A DNA stretch of 64,000 nucleotides from Lentilactobacillus sp. SPB1-3 (GTDB lineage: Bacteria; Bacillota; Bacilli; Lactobacillales; Lactobacillaceae), in contig NZ_CP168151.1 in NCBI RefSeq assembly GCF_026913205.2, positions 1,550,001 through 1,614,000 on the forward strand. Direction: 5' to 3'. The position numbers and the translations under genes were made by a program. The notes under the pieces are model-generated. The model saw nothing but the letters and a program-made list of their open reading frames with translations. It was not told where the DNA came from and ran no database searches. Shown here one piece after another: positions 32,742 through 41,722 of the stretch. The number at the start of each line of letters is the position of its first letter. The first letter of the stretch is position 1.

Positions 32742-33473
32742 ATGACATACAGCCTACTCATCCGAGTAATTGCTGAATTTATTGGTACTGCCTTGCTGGT
32801 AATTTTAGGTAACGGCTCCGTAGCCAATGTAGATTTAAAAGGTACTAAAGGAAATAACGGCGGTTGGATTTTAATCGGTCTTGGATATGGTGCCGGAGTT
32901 ATGATTCCTGCAATGATGTTTGCCACAGTATCTGGAGCGCAAATCAACCCGGCCTTGACCATTGCAATGGCCCTAAATGGTCTATTTCCTTGGAGTGACG
33001 TCCTTCCATACATTATCGCTCAAGTTCTAGGCGCAATGTTTGGTCAATTGGTCGTAGTTTGGAGTTACAAACCCTACTATGATCAAACCGAAAATCCCCG
33101 TGCTATTTTAGGAACCTTTGCAACAATCGATAATGCTGATTCAAACCGAGATGGATTCATCAACGAGTTTGTCGGCACATTTATCCTAATTTTTGGCGCG
33201 TTAGCTATTACCCACGATATTGCATTTAAAGCAAACATTGGATTAGCCAACTTTACCCTTGGATTCTTAGTAATGACCTTGGTCGTTTCACTTGGTGGAG
33301 CAACTGGCCCTGCTTTAAATCCTGCTAGAGATTTAGGACCTCGGATTGTCCATGCCCTTTATCCACTTAAAAATAAGGGTGAATCAATGTGGCATTACTC
33401 TTGGGTCCCAGTTGTTGCCCCAATTATTGCAGGTATCGCAGCTGTTTTCGCATTCAAAGGTATCTTTATGTAA
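32742..33473 (+). CDS. glpF: glycerol facilitator / aquaglyceroporin (MIP family)
   Basis: The protein of about 243 residues has six helices and the two MIP signature loops, INPALTIAMAL near residue 70 and LNPARDLGPR near 200; the Asp after NPAR is the mark of glycerol facilitators as opposed to pure aquaporins. It lets glycerol, and often small metabolites such as dihydroxyacetone or lactic acid, diffuse across the membrane. The start is uncertain between GTG 32733 and ATG 32742; GAGTG lies 6 bases before the ATG. A terminator-bearing leader lies about 110 bases upstream. Confidence 0.9.
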   Translation: MTYSLLIRVIAEFIGTALLVILGNGSVANVDLKGTKGNNGGWILIGLGYGAGVMIPAMMFATVSGAQINPALTIAMALNGLFPWSDVLPYIIAQVLGAMFGQLVVVWSYKPYYDQTENPRAILGTFATIDNADSNRDGFINEFVGTFILIFGALAITHDIAFKANIGLANFTLGFLVMTLVVSLGGATGPALNPARDLGPRIVHALYPLKNKGESMWHYSWVPVVAPIIAGIAAVFAFKGIFM

Positions 33474-33486
33474 TATGTTTCTAATT

Positions 33487-33523
33487 AAAAACGTGGTGCT
33501 CTTGTGAGCACCACGTTTTTTCT
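33487..33523. terminator. bidirectional terminator
   Basis: A perfect 15-bp stem (AAAAACGTGGTGCTC/GAGCACCACGTTTTT) with a 4-base loop between convergent genes. Confidence 0.9.
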
Positions 33524-34705
33524 TTAACTTTTATAATTGATTGGCATTGTAACATCGAATTGACTCCCTCGAATAACGAAGGAATCAGAATCACTTGTCT
33601 CAGAAAAATAAAGACGAACATAACTTGGTCTAAAGGTATCAGATTTTCTATCTAACAAAACATGTAAATAATAACTGCGCTTTGCATCAGGGGCTAATTC
33701 CTCACCTTGACCGCTATCAATAACCGTTCTGTCACTGCTGTTAATTTGCTTTTGATCAGGCAACACAATTTGTTTTAGTCCACCAACGATAATTGAACGG
33801 TCAGAATTATTGGTTACCGTATATTGAGCCTTTAAATAGGTGTAGGGGCCATTAATTTCGTTAGTATCGAAATCGTTGCCTGAATTAAATTTTTGATCGG
33901 CATTTAATGGTTTATTAGTTGCTATTTTTACGTAGTTAATCGTTGTGCTGACTTGGGCAACACTGGGTGAATGCTTCACATTGTTCGACAAACCCAATAA
34001 GGAAATTTTCCCATAATGGTCACTGTAAAAATATTGGCCAACTTTTCTCAGCGGAGCGTGACCGACATTATTAGGATCACTAATGTTAGCAGATGACATT
34101 GCCTCATCTTCAGTCGCGATAGAAGAATCACTAGTTTTACTCATCAATGCACCGTGCAGTGAACTATTAATCATGGTAAAACCAATGACCATTGCCACGA
34201 TTAAAAAGCAAAGATTGGCAATCAAAATCAACCACCATGACTTGTTGGTAGTAACCCAGTTATTGTTTTGATATTTTATTAGACGGCTGCTTTCATCCTC
34301 GGGTTTAGTTGATTCAATTTCTTGAATATAGCTATCCTCATCATTAGGGAGTGGCTCCGTGTACAAATCACCAGCGAGAATTCCAAGGCTGGCAATCACA
34401 ACTATAATTCCCCATATTTTTAAATCGGGGAAGTTTTTATTTTTATCAAACATTGTTGCAATCAGTGCTAAAATCGTAATAACTGTTGGCAACCATTTGA
34501 TTATTCGTCTTTTGGTATTTCTAAAAATAATTTCAATCAAGCCGGCTAACGCGATTAGTACCCCAAAGTATAGTCCAAAAAGGTCTCGTTGACTGCCTGT
34601 AGAATTAGCAAATGATAATGTGGCATTAACTAGGGACGATTGATATGAGATTACCAATGCACATAGCACAAAAACGATTCCAACAACTAGTTTAACTTTT
34701 TTCAC
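33524..34705 (-). CDS. membrane protein with C-terminal extracytoplasmic domain, unknown function
   Basis: The 393-residue protein starts at GTG 34705 (AGGGGG 8 bases upstream). Four membrane helices fill about residues 5-115, an acidic cytoplasmic loop follows (about 117-150, rich in Glu/Asp), then a fifth helix (about 157-180), and a beta-rich outer domain from about 200 to 393 with TYLKAQYTVTNNSDRSIIVGG and SYYLHVLLDRKS, resembling the immunoglobulin-like DUF4352 type of domain. That resemblance is weak. It is a single gene and I cannot assign a role. Confidence 0.6.
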   Translation of the reverse strand: MKKVKLVVGIVFVLCALVISYQSSLVNATLSFANSTGSQRDLFGLYFGVLIALAGLIEIIFRNTKRRIIKWLPTVITILALIATMFDKNKNFPDLKIWGIIVVIASLGILAGDLYTEPLPNDEDSYIQEIESTKPEDESSRLIKYQNNNWVTTNKSWWLILIANLCFLIVAMVIGFTMINSSLHGALMSKTSDSSIATEDEAMSSANISDPNNVGHAPLRKVGQYFYSDHYGKISLLGLSNNVKHSPSVAQVSTTINYVKIATNKPLNADQKFNSGNDFDTNEINGPYTYLKAQYTVTNNSDRSIIVGGLKQIVLPDQKQINSSDRTVIDSGQGEELAPDAKRSYYLHVLLDRKSDTFRPSYVRLYFSETSDSDSFVIRGSQFDVTMPINYKS

Positions 34706-34839
34706 AGTCTTAACCCCCTACGTGACAAAAACAATGATATCACAAGAGTCCGGTAAGTTTGACTTTCAAAATAGAACTTAATATTTTCTGAAAATATTTA
34801 CTCTTTTGACGTCTCAAAATGTTCTTTAATTAATAATGA

Positions 34840-34868
34840 TTGACATTTAGTGCCATGACCCTTATATT
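34840..34868 (+). promoter_or_regulatory. promoter of the 38-residue protein gene
   Basis: TTGACA (34840-34845) and TATATT (34863-34868) with a 17-bp spacer, about 37 bases before the start codon. Confidence 0.75.
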
Positions 34869-34905
34869 TAAACAGTAATAATTACTATTTAACGGAGGGA
34901 ATCTC

Positions 34906-35022
34906 ATGGAAAAATTAGATCAAGCATCTTCATATCGTAAATTAAAGAGTCCTAACATCAAAACACGTAAGCGTGCTTTAAAGGCCTTACACGACGTTAA
35001 GCGCCAAAAAGGTACCAAGTAA
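34906..35022 (+). CDS. 38-residue basic protein (putative metal homeostasis protein family)
   Basis: The ORF begins MEKLDQASSYRKLKSPNIKT and ends DVKRQKGTK. It has GGAGGGA five bases upstream of the ATG, a near-consensus promoter, and a terminator right after the stop. The pattern of a short Lys/Arg-rich helix with SYRKLKSPNIKTRKRALK matches small lactobacillar proteins annotated, as I recall, as putative metal homeostasis proteins. That function is not evident from the sequence. The high positive charge would also suit RNA or ribosome binding. Confidence 0.75.
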   Translation: MEKLDQASSYRKLKSPNIKTRKRALKALHDVKRQKGTK

Positions 35023-35031
35023 TTAAATTAT

Positions 35032-35082
35032 AAAAGCCGTTCGATCATCAGCCTAGTAGCTGGATGGTTGAACGGCTTTTTT
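35032..35082. terminator. terminator
   Basis: A long imperfect stem beginning AAAAGCCGTTC and ending GAACGGCTTTT (35032-35079), T-rich on the plus-strand side, between convergent genes. Confidence 0.85.
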
Positions 35083-35084
35083 CT

Positions 35085-35444
35085 TTAATCTAATTTGGTC
35101 AACGCCTTTGATGGCACGTCACTCTTAGATACCTTTTCCCAAGAAATAACTTGGCTTCGTTTTTGGTTATAACTAACTTTCAGATAAGCACCCATTTTTA
35201 AAGGTCTCATAACTGGGCCACTGGTGAACTTCAAGCGAAGCTGATGGCCGTCTTTATCGTACCCAAATTGGTCATACTTATATTGCTTATATGAGGCACT
35301 GATTCTTTCTCCCTTGGTAGTAATCTGTGTGTAGTATGGAATCCCACCATAATTTTTTAAGTACCAAGCATATCCAGCAGTGAATAATCCTAAAAATACT
35401 ACGATGACCACCACTAAACTTATAATGACGTTTCTTCTCTTCAT
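35085..35444 (-). CDS. YxeA family (DUF1093) protein
   Basis: The 119-residue protein has an N-terminal signal or anchor helix (about residues 7-29) and a small beta-barrel domain with the YxeA features GGIPYYTQI near residue 34 and KYDQFGYDKDGHQLRLKFTSGPVMRPLKMGAYLKVSY (about 55-92). It is an extracytoplasmic protein of unknown function. It lies 10 bases after the YdcF-like gene and is probably co-transcribed with it. Confidence 0.8.
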   Translation of the reverse strand: MKRRNVIISLVVVIVVFLGLFTAGYAWYLKNYGGIPYYTQITTKGERISASYKQYKYDQFGYDKDGHQLRLKFTSGPVMRPLKMGAYLKVSYNQKRSQVISWEKVSKSDVPSKALTKLD

Positions 35445-35454
35445 GTGCTTCTCC

Positions 35455-36486
35455 TTATCGAATGAAAAATAGCGCGGATATTAACGCCCAAAAGATGCCG
35501 ATTCCAAAAGTCGTTTTACGATAAATTGAAAGAATGGCAATGTATTCACGCAACATGGCGCTAGGCAGAAAATAAAATGAAGTTGGCGCTCCTACCCCTT
35601 GTGCATTCAATCCTGCGCGTTTAGCATAAATTGCTCCTCGCAGAACATGATAGTTATTGGTAGAGAAAACAATTTTGGGAGTTCCACTTTGTCCTTGTTC
35701 TTGCCAATCTGCCTCAATCTTATGCTTTGAAAATAACATATTTTCATAAGTCGATGTAGATTTATCTTCTAATATAATTCTTTCTTCAGGAATAGAGTTA
35801 TTTTTTAAATATTTAGCCATAACATATGCCTCTGAGTAAGGTTCATCAGGGCCCTGTCCTCCACTAGGAATCATATGGGAATTATTAGTGGAAAAGTTTT
35901 TAAAATATTGAATGGCTCGATCGAGGCGACTCTTTAATAATGGAGAAACTTCATCTGATCTGACCCCCGCCCCTAATGTAATCACATAATCAGCAGGATA
36001 TTTAACTGGGAACATCTGATACATAAATGAATAAAATAAATATCCCATAAAAATGAAGGTCAGCGAGATATCGACCATCAAAGTCCAGAACATGACTGCC
36101 ACAATCGCTGTGGGCCACGCACTTGCATACTTCAGGACCAAGTATCCAAGTAAAACAATGACAATTAAGTTCAAACCAAAAATCAGCGACAATTTAGCAG
36201 TTAAACTCTTGCCTTCTTTAACCTCCATCACTCGACTATTAATAATCAGCGCAGCACCAGCCAAAATTGGAAAACCAATCATCCCAATCAAAATGAATAA
36301 AACAACCGCTTCGGTACTTTCTGGTGCCATTCCCACTATGGCATTCAATATACTGATAACACTGGACAAAAGTATCAGTAACAATCCGCCAAACAGAATT
36401 AAACCAGCAAAAAAATTTCTCCTATCTTTTCGCAGTAAAAGACCCGCGATAATTGAAAGCAGTAACCCGGAAATTATAAGTGCCAT
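35455..36486 (-). CDS. YdcF/SanA family (DUF218) membrane protein
   Basis: The 343-residue protein has five or six N-terminal helices (about residues 1-160), a DUF218 domain with DYVITLGAGVRSDEVSPLLKSRLDRAI near 167-193, SGGQGPDEPYSEAYVMAKYL near 208-227, ILEDKSTSTYENM near 238 and STNNYHVLRGAIYAKRAGL near 273, then a final hydrophobic tail. Members of this family are thought to act in cell-envelope metabolism; the reaction is not established. It precedes the YxeA-like gene. Confidence 0.82.
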   Translation of the reverse strand: MALIISGLLLSIIAGLLLRKDRRNFFAGLILFGGLLLILLSSVISILNAIVGMAPESTEAVVLFILIGMIGFPILAGAALIINSRVMEVKEGKSLTAKLSLIFGLNLIVIVLLGYLVLKYASAWPTAIVAVMFWTLMVDISLTFIFMGYLFYSFMYQMFPVKYPADYVITLGAGVRSDEVSPLLKSRLDRAIQYFKNFSTNNSHMIPSGGQGPDEPYSEAYVMAKYLKNNSIPEERIILEDKSTSTYENMLFSKHKIEADWQEQGQSGTPKIVFSTNNYHVLRGAIYAKRAGLNAQGVGAPTSFYFLPSAMLREYIAILSIYRKTTFGIGIFWALISALFFIR

Positions 36487-36737
36487 ATGCTAACCATCCT
36501 TAATTGAAATATTTAACTTAATTCTACATTGCGACATTTAAAAAAGAAAATATTATTCATTAAGAGATTACGACAACACGGGTATGTGTTTGCCTCACCA
36601 AAGTTCTGAAGGAAACGTTTATTGCAAACTGATAACATTTTGGACAGAACCATTGATACTCAACCAATTCTGGTTTAATTTAGGAAGTGACGCAATTTGA
36701 ATCATCAATTTCACAAACATTTTAATGGAGGATAAAC

Positions 36738-37664
36738 ATGCATACGAAAAGAACCTTTACCGCGTGGCTAGCATTTTTAGGTGCGCTAATTTTCACTTTG
36801 TCGATCACTGCTCAAATTAGTTCTAAAGCTGATACGACGATTATTCCTGACATTTCAGAATGGCAAGGAAAATTAACCAGTACTAAAGTTGCCAATCTAA
36901 AAAATCAGGTATCATTTATTATTAACAGGCGTCAATATGGAGCCAACTATCAGGATAAATATGCCACTAATAACACTAATCTTTATGTAAAATACGGCAT
37001 TCCATTTGGTGAATATGATTACTCCACATTTACTAGTGCTGCAAGCGCCAAAACTGAGGCTAAGACCTTTTACGCCAATTCAAACAAAAATGCCAAGTTT
37101 TATGTATTAGATTTCGAAGAAAATGATGTGCATTCCGGTACCACCAACAATGCCGTCAAAGCTTGGTACAATCAAATGCGTTCTTTAACTGATAAGAAAC
37201 TAATTTTTTATTCATATCAGTCATTTGCCACCACATATGCCAATTCAGCTCGTCAAAAATTTGATGCTCAATGGATTGCAAACTACTCTGCTCGACCAAC
37301 GATCACCACTGATTTATGGCAATACTCTAACAAGAAATACGTGCCTGCTTTAAAAGAATCTATCGACGCAAGCACCATTCTTAATTCAGATAAGCCAATT
37401 TCTTGGTGGGTAGGTGACACTGAACTACATACTGCACTGAACGACTCGGCTTATTACCAAACTAGTATTCCTAAGGTCACTGCTACCAAAACAATTTACC
37501 TTTACAACTCGACCACTTTCAACACGAACAACCGGGAGAAAAAGGTGCCTGCTGGAACCCAAATAACCATTAGTGGCATTCATCAACGTTCAACCGGCTC
37601 ATATTACTTTAGTACTTCAGATGGTCACTACATCACAGCTAACAAAGCATACATTACTGAATAA
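36738..37664 (+). CDS. secreted GH25 lysozyme-like protein with C-terminal wall-binding domain
   Basis: The 308-residue protein has a signal peptide (about residues 1-31) and a GH25 fold: IPDISEWQGKL at the start, GEYDYSTF in the middle, FYVLDFEEND (the Asp-x-Glu acid pair, about residues 131-140) and LWQYSNKKYVPAL near 207. A C-terminal SH3-like domain follows (about 245-308). It should cleave the MurNAc-GlcNAc bond of peptidoglycan. GGAGGATAAAC precedes the ATG. The 251-bp upstream gap holds only promoter-like AT-rich sequence. It is followed after 12 bases by a lipoprotein gene. Confidence 0.8.
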   Translation: MHTKRTFTAWLAFLGALIFTLSITAQISSKADTTIIPDISEWQGKLTSTKVANLKNQVSFIINRRQYGANYQDKYATNNTNLYVKYGIPFGEYDYSTFTSAASAKTEAKTFYANSNKNAKFYVLDFEENDVHSGTTNNAVKAWYNQMRSLTDKKLIFYSYQSFATTYANSARQKFDAQWIANYSARPTITTDLWQYSNKKYVPALKESIDASTILNSDKPISWWVGDTELHTALNDSAYYQTSIPKVTATKTIYLYNSTTFNTNNREKKVPAGTQITISGIHQRSTGSYYFSTSDGHYITANKAYITE

Positions 37665-37676
37665 TGGAGGATTACA

Positions 37677-38438
37677 ATGAAACTATCTAAAATCGTTGCT
37701 GCCGCCACTTTAGCATTAGTATTAACGGGATGCTCAACGAACCAAAGCAAACAAACTAAAAACTATCAAAGCGACTCAAAGACCCAACTAAACTCAAAGG
37801 CTCCTAGCAGTTCATCCAAGAGCGACAATCATTTTATGTCATTAACTCAACAATTAAGTAAGAAGTTCAACAACACATTGCTTCCTCAAACTAGTGGTTT
37901 AACCAATGATCACACCGTCAACGCAAAAGAAACTGGTAATTCAAACAACCTAAAAATTGTTTATACGCTTGATAATCACGCGCTACCACTTAATTCGAAC
38001 AAAATTTCTAACAACACTTATGCCACTTTAACTAAGAAAACTTACACTAATTCTTCAGCAGCCAAGGAAAGTATCAATTTCCAACCTGCAAGTTCAACAG
38101 AAGGTCTACCAAAAATTAACTTGGGTCACTCAATCACTGGTAGAACGCAATCCGGAGCTGGCCAAGAATATATCTCGTGGAACGAAGGTCGTTGGTCAAT
38201 TTCAGTTCACGGCAGCCGTGTGAATCACACGAACCCTAAATTTACTGCTGTTTCCGCGGTTAACATGTTTGAAAAGTATTCCTTACCTGCACCAGAGACC
38301 CTGGGCACGGTTGCTTTGTTCGCTGGTGATACAACTGGTTTAAACCAGACTATCACCTTCCAAAAAGGCTCTGTGGTTTATACGCTAAAGGCCAACTCTG
38401 CTAGTGCCGGTATCAAAATGGCTGCCAGCATGAAATAA
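37677..38438 (+). CDS. lipoprotein of unknown function
   Basis: The 253-residue protein has a clean lipobox (LVLTGC, Cys at about residue 19), a Ser/Lys/Asn-rich linker to about residue 60, and a beta-rich domain with EYISWNEGRWSISVHGSRVNH and FQKGSVVYTLKANSASAGIKMAASMK. It is anchored outside the membrane. It shares an operon with the GH25 lysozyme (12-base gap, GGAGG before the ATG). It could be an inhibitor or a partner of the lysozyme, but this is speculation. Confidence 0.75.
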   Translation: MKLSKIVAAATLALVLTGCSTNQSKQTKNYQSDSKTQLNSKAPSSSSKSDNHFMSLTQQLSKKFNNTLLPQTSGLTNDHTVNAKETGNSNNLKIVYTLDNHALPLNSNKISNNTYATLTKKTYTNSSAAKESINFQPASSTEGLPKINLGHSITGRTQSGAGQEYISWNEGRWSISVHGSRVNHTNPKFTAVSAVNMFEKYSLPAPETLGTVALFAGDTTGLNQTITFQKGSVVYTLKANSASAGIKMAASMK

Positions 38439-38506
38439 TAATTCACAAAATACTCTTGAAATGTTAGCGATTTCCATGAAATAATAGATTTCTTGAGGTG
38501 TGAAAA

Positions 38507-38740
38507 ATGATATATTTAAGTGCAATAATTTTGCTAGCGGTGCTCTATATTGTGCTGATTGGGTTGGTTACCTACGTTCAACTCAAACATCATAGGCTCC
38601 GCAATGAAAATAGTAAAAAACAGCCCTTTGTCTTTTCGGATAACCATCGAGTGGATTTAGAATCAACATCTACTTTTAGGGCTGTGTTTTGGGAAAACTA
38701 CAAAACCCGTTTAAGATCGCCACTATCTCTATTTAGATAG
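38507..38740 (+). CDS. small single-helix membrane protein
   Basis: The 77-residue protein has one N-terminal membrane helix (about residues 2-26) and a basic cytoplasmic tail with LKHHRLRNENSKKQ. GAGGTG lies 7 bases before the ATG. It lies 68 bases after the lipoprotein gene and before a strong terminator, so it may end the lysozyme-lipoprotein transcript. No family is recognised. Confidence 0.6.
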   Translation: MIYLSAIILLAVLYIVLIGLVTYVQLKHHRLRNENSKKQPFVFSDNHRVDLESTSTFRAVFWENYKTRLRSPLSLFR

Positions 38741-38744
38741 TCAT

Positions 38745-38798
38745 AAGGATGCTTCATTTACCTGAATCATATTTAGGCAAATGAAGCATCCTTTTTTT
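38745..38798 (+). terminator. terminator
   Basis: A stem built on AAGGATGCTTCATTT and AAATGAAGCATCCTT with a further CCT/AGG pair and a run of seven T. Confidence 0.9.
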
Positions 38799-38900
38799 CT
38801 TTCTTAATGGCATTGTCCAAGCTCTGTAACCTGTTAGTAATTAACTTCCATTACAATTAGCACTTGTAATTACTTAAAGCAGGGGAAATTTAAAAACAAT

Positions 38901-39284
38901 ATGAATTTTAAAAAAGGCATCATTCTATTAACCATCATCTTTGGGATTAACGTTGGCACGATTATTACACCAATGGTTACTAATTCTGTTACAACAGTCC
39001 AAGCTAAAAAGAAAAACCCCCGTGGAAAAGCTTACGTCACTAAACACCAATTCAGATTCCGTGGCGTAGTTAAATACCATGGCAAGAAATGGACCTACTA
39101 TTCAGGAAGTCGTTTCGCTGATGGTACCAGAAATCATGGTGGTTATGACAAACACGGATACGTGATTGTTTCAGCACCCCGTTCATACAAATTCGGAACC
39201 AAAGTTAAAACGCCACTTGGTTGGGGAGTTGTTCACGACCGTGGCACTGCAATGACTAACTATCACTTTGATGTGGTAATTTAA
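38901..39284 (+). CDS. small secreted protein, 3D/RlpA-like barrel
   Basis: The 127-residue protein has a signal peptide (cleavage expected near residue 35, VQA-KKK) and a short domain with KHGYVIVSAPRSYKFGTKVKTPLGWGVVHDRGTAMTNYHFDVVI. This ending is like the 3D-domain or double-psi-barrel proteins (G-x-V-x-D-x-G-x-A-...-D), which bind or cut peptidoglycan. It stops directly after the FDVVI strand, a little short of the usual end. A Shine-Dalgarno GGGG lies rather far (about 14 bases) from the ATG. Confidence 0.6.
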   Translation: MNFKKGIILLTIIFGINVGTIITPMVTNSVTTVQAKKKNPRGKAYVTKHQFRFRGVVKYHGKKWTYYSGSRFADGTRNHGGYDKHGYVIVSAPRSYKFGTKVKTPLGWGVVHDRGTAMTNYHFDVVI

Positions 39285-39300
39285 TATCTAACCGAAATAC

Positions 39301-39339
39301 AAAAGCGCCACTGAGAATTTACTCAGTAGCGCTTTTTTA
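39301..39339. terminator. bidirectional terminator
   Basis: A stem AAAAGCGCCACTGAG/CTCAGTAGCGCTTTT between the convergent secreted protein and manA genes. Confidence 0.85.
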
Positions 39340-39341
39340 AG

Positions 39342-40337
39342 TTAACCGATTTGTTTAATTTTTTCACCGGGCTCAGTAGTAACTATCTCTAATTCGGATC
39401 CTTCGATTTCATAATCACCAAAATTAGACGGAATAATAAAATGATCCCCCTTATTCAGCGTCGACTTATGACCATCTTTAATAATCTCACCTGAGCCATC
39501 CACCACTGATGCTAATGTGAATGAATCTTTCGGCTGAGTTTTTGAAATAGTTTTGTCTGCTTTAATTCTTAGTCGGTTAACGATAAAGTCTGGCGAATCA
39601 ATTAACTGGGTTTGTTGGAAATTCTTTTCTTCAATTGTTTCCTGTTCAACAACCGGTTCTGTGAATGGTACCGTTGTGACATCCATTGCCTTATCCCAAT
39701 CCAACGACCGTTTCTTACCCGTAGTCTGATCAATTCGATCAAAGTCATACAATCGGTAAGTTGTGTCAGAACTCCGTTGAGGTTCCAATACGACCACTCC
39801 AGCTCCTAGTGCGTGAATTGTTCCTGAGGGTACATAAATAAAATCTCCTGCTTTGACAACCTTACGTTTAAGCAGCTTTTGCCAATTTCCAGTTTGCACC
39901 ATCTCACGTAATTCAGACTTAGTGGTTGCTGTGTGACCATAATAAATGCTTGCTCCAAGTGTGGCTGATAATACATACCAGCATTCAGTCTTGCCAAGTT
40001 CCCTTGGTCCCTCATGTTTCTTAGCATAAGCATCGTTTGGATGAACTTGAATTGATAGATCAGCATGTGCGTCCAAAATTTTCACCATTAACGGAAATGG
40101 CTTCGTAGTATCCATATCTGCAAATAGCTCTGGATGTTTTCGCCACACATCAACGAGCTTAACTCCAGCATATTCCCCGTTGGCTATCGTCGTTAATCCA
40201 TTTTTGTGTGCACTAATACCCCAGGCCTCACCTGTTTTGGGTGACGGGATATCATATCCAAATTGCTTTTTTAGCTGATCACCGCCCCAAATTTTTTCAT
40301 GCAATACTGGTACCATAAACAGTGGTTCATTCATCAT
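39342..40337 (-). CDS. manA: mannose-6-phosphate isomerase, class I
   Basis: The 331-residue zinc enzyme has IWGGDQLKKQFGY near residue 16, the metal-binding LSIQVHPNDAYAKKHE near 93-108 with GKTECWYVL after it, and FIYVPSGTIHALGAGVVVLEPQRSSDTTYRLYDFDR near 165-200. It interconverts mannose-6-phosphate and fructose-6-phosphate. It is the last gene of the fructokinase operon, 14 bases after pgi, and so links mannose to fructose phosphate use. Confidence 0.93.
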   Translation of the reverse strand: MMNEPLFMVPVLHEKIWGGDQLKKQFGYDIPSPKTGEAWGISAHKNGLTTIANGEYAGVKLVDVWRKHPELFADMDTTKPFPLMVKILDAHADLSIQVHPNDAYAKKHEGPRELGKTECWYVLSATLGASIYYGHTATTKSELREMVQTGNWQKLLKRKVVKAGDFIYVPSGTIHALGAGVVVLEPQRSSDTTYRLYDFDRIDQTTGKKRSLDWDKAMDVTTVPFTEPVVEQETIEEKNFQQTQLIDSPDFIVNRLRIKADKTISKTQPKDSFTLASVVDGSGEIIKDGHKSTLNKGDHFIIPSNFGDYEIEGSELEIVTTEPGEKIKQIG

Positions 40338-40351
40338 TCAACGTCCCCTAA

Positions 40352-41698
40352 TTAAAGTCTTTGATTTAACTCCTTGCCAAGTTCCTCAAAACCAGGCTTT
40401 CCAAGCAAAGCAAACATATTGGTCTTGTATGCCTCAACTCCTGGTTGATTAAACGGATTAATTCCATTCAAGTAACCAGAAATCGATACTGAAATTTCAA
40501 AGAAATAGATTAGGTATCCCAGCGTATATGCTGACTGATCAGGAATATGAACGCTCATATTTGGTACGTTACCGTCAGTGTGAGCTAAAGTTACCCCTTC
40601 AAAGGCCTTGGTATTGGCAAAGTCCATTGTCTTACCTTCCAAATACTGCAAGCCGTCAAGATTTTCAGTCTCTTGAGGAATATCCATATCATGATTTGGT
40701 CGATCAACCTTAACAACGGTCTCCATCAAATTCCGTAATCCATCTTGGATATATTGACCTAGTGAGTGTAAATCAGTTGAAAAGTTAGCCGATGATGGAT
40801 AAATGCCCTTTTGATCCTTCCCTTCTGATTCACCCATTAATTGTTTCCACCATTCAGATAGATACATCATGTTAGGCTCATAATTTTCAAGCAGCTCAGT
40901 TGTATAGCCCTTGCGATACAAAATATTCCGATATGCTGCGTACTGATAAGCTTCATTTTTAGTTAAATCAGAATTGGTATATTCAGTTGCCGCATCAGCT
41001 GCTCCCTTCATTAAGTCATCAATATTGGCTCCAGAGACCGCGATTGGTAATAAACCGACTGGGGTCAATACTGAGTAACGGCCACCAACTCCATCCGGAA
41101 TTACAAATGATTCATATCCATGAGCATCTGCTTCTTGTCTTAAAGCCCCCCGTTGCTTATCAGTCGTGGCGTAGATTCGTTCACTAGCTCCATCTTCGCC
41201 ATACTTGGCAATCAACTTTTCTTTAAAGATTCTAAAAGCAATCGATGGCTCAGTGGTCGTTCCTGATTTAGAAATCACATTAACTGAAAAATCTCGATTA
41301 CCGATCAAGTTAATTAGATCATACACATAAGACGAACTAAGTGAGTTACCAACAAAGAAAACTTGTGGAAATACACGCTGATCGTCCGGCACATAATTAA
41401 AGAAAGCATCATGCAAAAAATCAATTGCCATTTTAGCCCCCAAATACGAACCGCCAATTCCGATGACTACTAATACCTTAGAGTCTGACTGGATTTTCTT
41501 AGCTGCTGCCTTAATACGGTTAAACTCATCCTTATCAAAATCCTTAGGTAAGGTTAACCAATCCCGAAAATCGCTACCAGCACCAGTACCTTGGCGCAAT
41601 TCTGTATCTGCTGCTGTTACCATTGCTTGCATTTCACCTAATTCATTGTCATGAACGAATTTAGATAATTTTGAACTGTCAAATTTAATATGAGCCAC
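40352..41698 (-). CDS. pgi: glucose-6-phosphate isomerase
   Basis: The 448-residue protein is of the short Gram-positive Pgi type. Motifs: [19 protein letters not shown] near residue 78, [19 protein letters not shown] near 140, [14 protein letters not shown] near 205, and [18 protein letters not shown] near the C-terminus. It converts fructose-6-phosphate to glucose-6-phosphate, which in a heterofermenter sends fructose into the phosphoketolase pathway. The start is GTG 41698 with GGGGAGAG upstream. It follows the membrane protein gene by 24 bases. Confidence 0.95.
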   Translation of the reverse strand: MAHIKFDSSKLSKFVHDNELGEMQAMVTAADTELRQGTGAGSDFRDWLTLPKDFDKDEFNRIKAAAKKIQSDSKVLVVIGIGGSYLGAKMAIDFLHDAFFNYVPDDQRVFPQVFFVGNSLSSSYVYDLINLIGNRDFSVNVISKSGTTTEPSIAFRIFKEKLIAKYGEDGASERIYATTDKQRGALRQEADAHGYESFVIPDGVGGRYSVLTPVGLLPIAVSGANIDDLMKGAADAATEYTNSDLTKNEAYQYAAYRNILYRKGYTTELLENYEPNMMYLSEWWKQLMGESEGKDQKGIYPSSANFSTDLHSLGQYIQDGLRNLMETVVKVDRPNHDMDIPQETENLDGLQYLEGKTMDFANTKAFEGVTLAHTDGNVPNMSVHIPDQSAYTLGYLIYFFEISVSISGYLNGINPFNQPGVEAYKTNMFALLGKPGFEELGKELNQRL

Positions 41699-41722
41699 TG
41701 TTTATCTCTCCCCGTTTATTTT

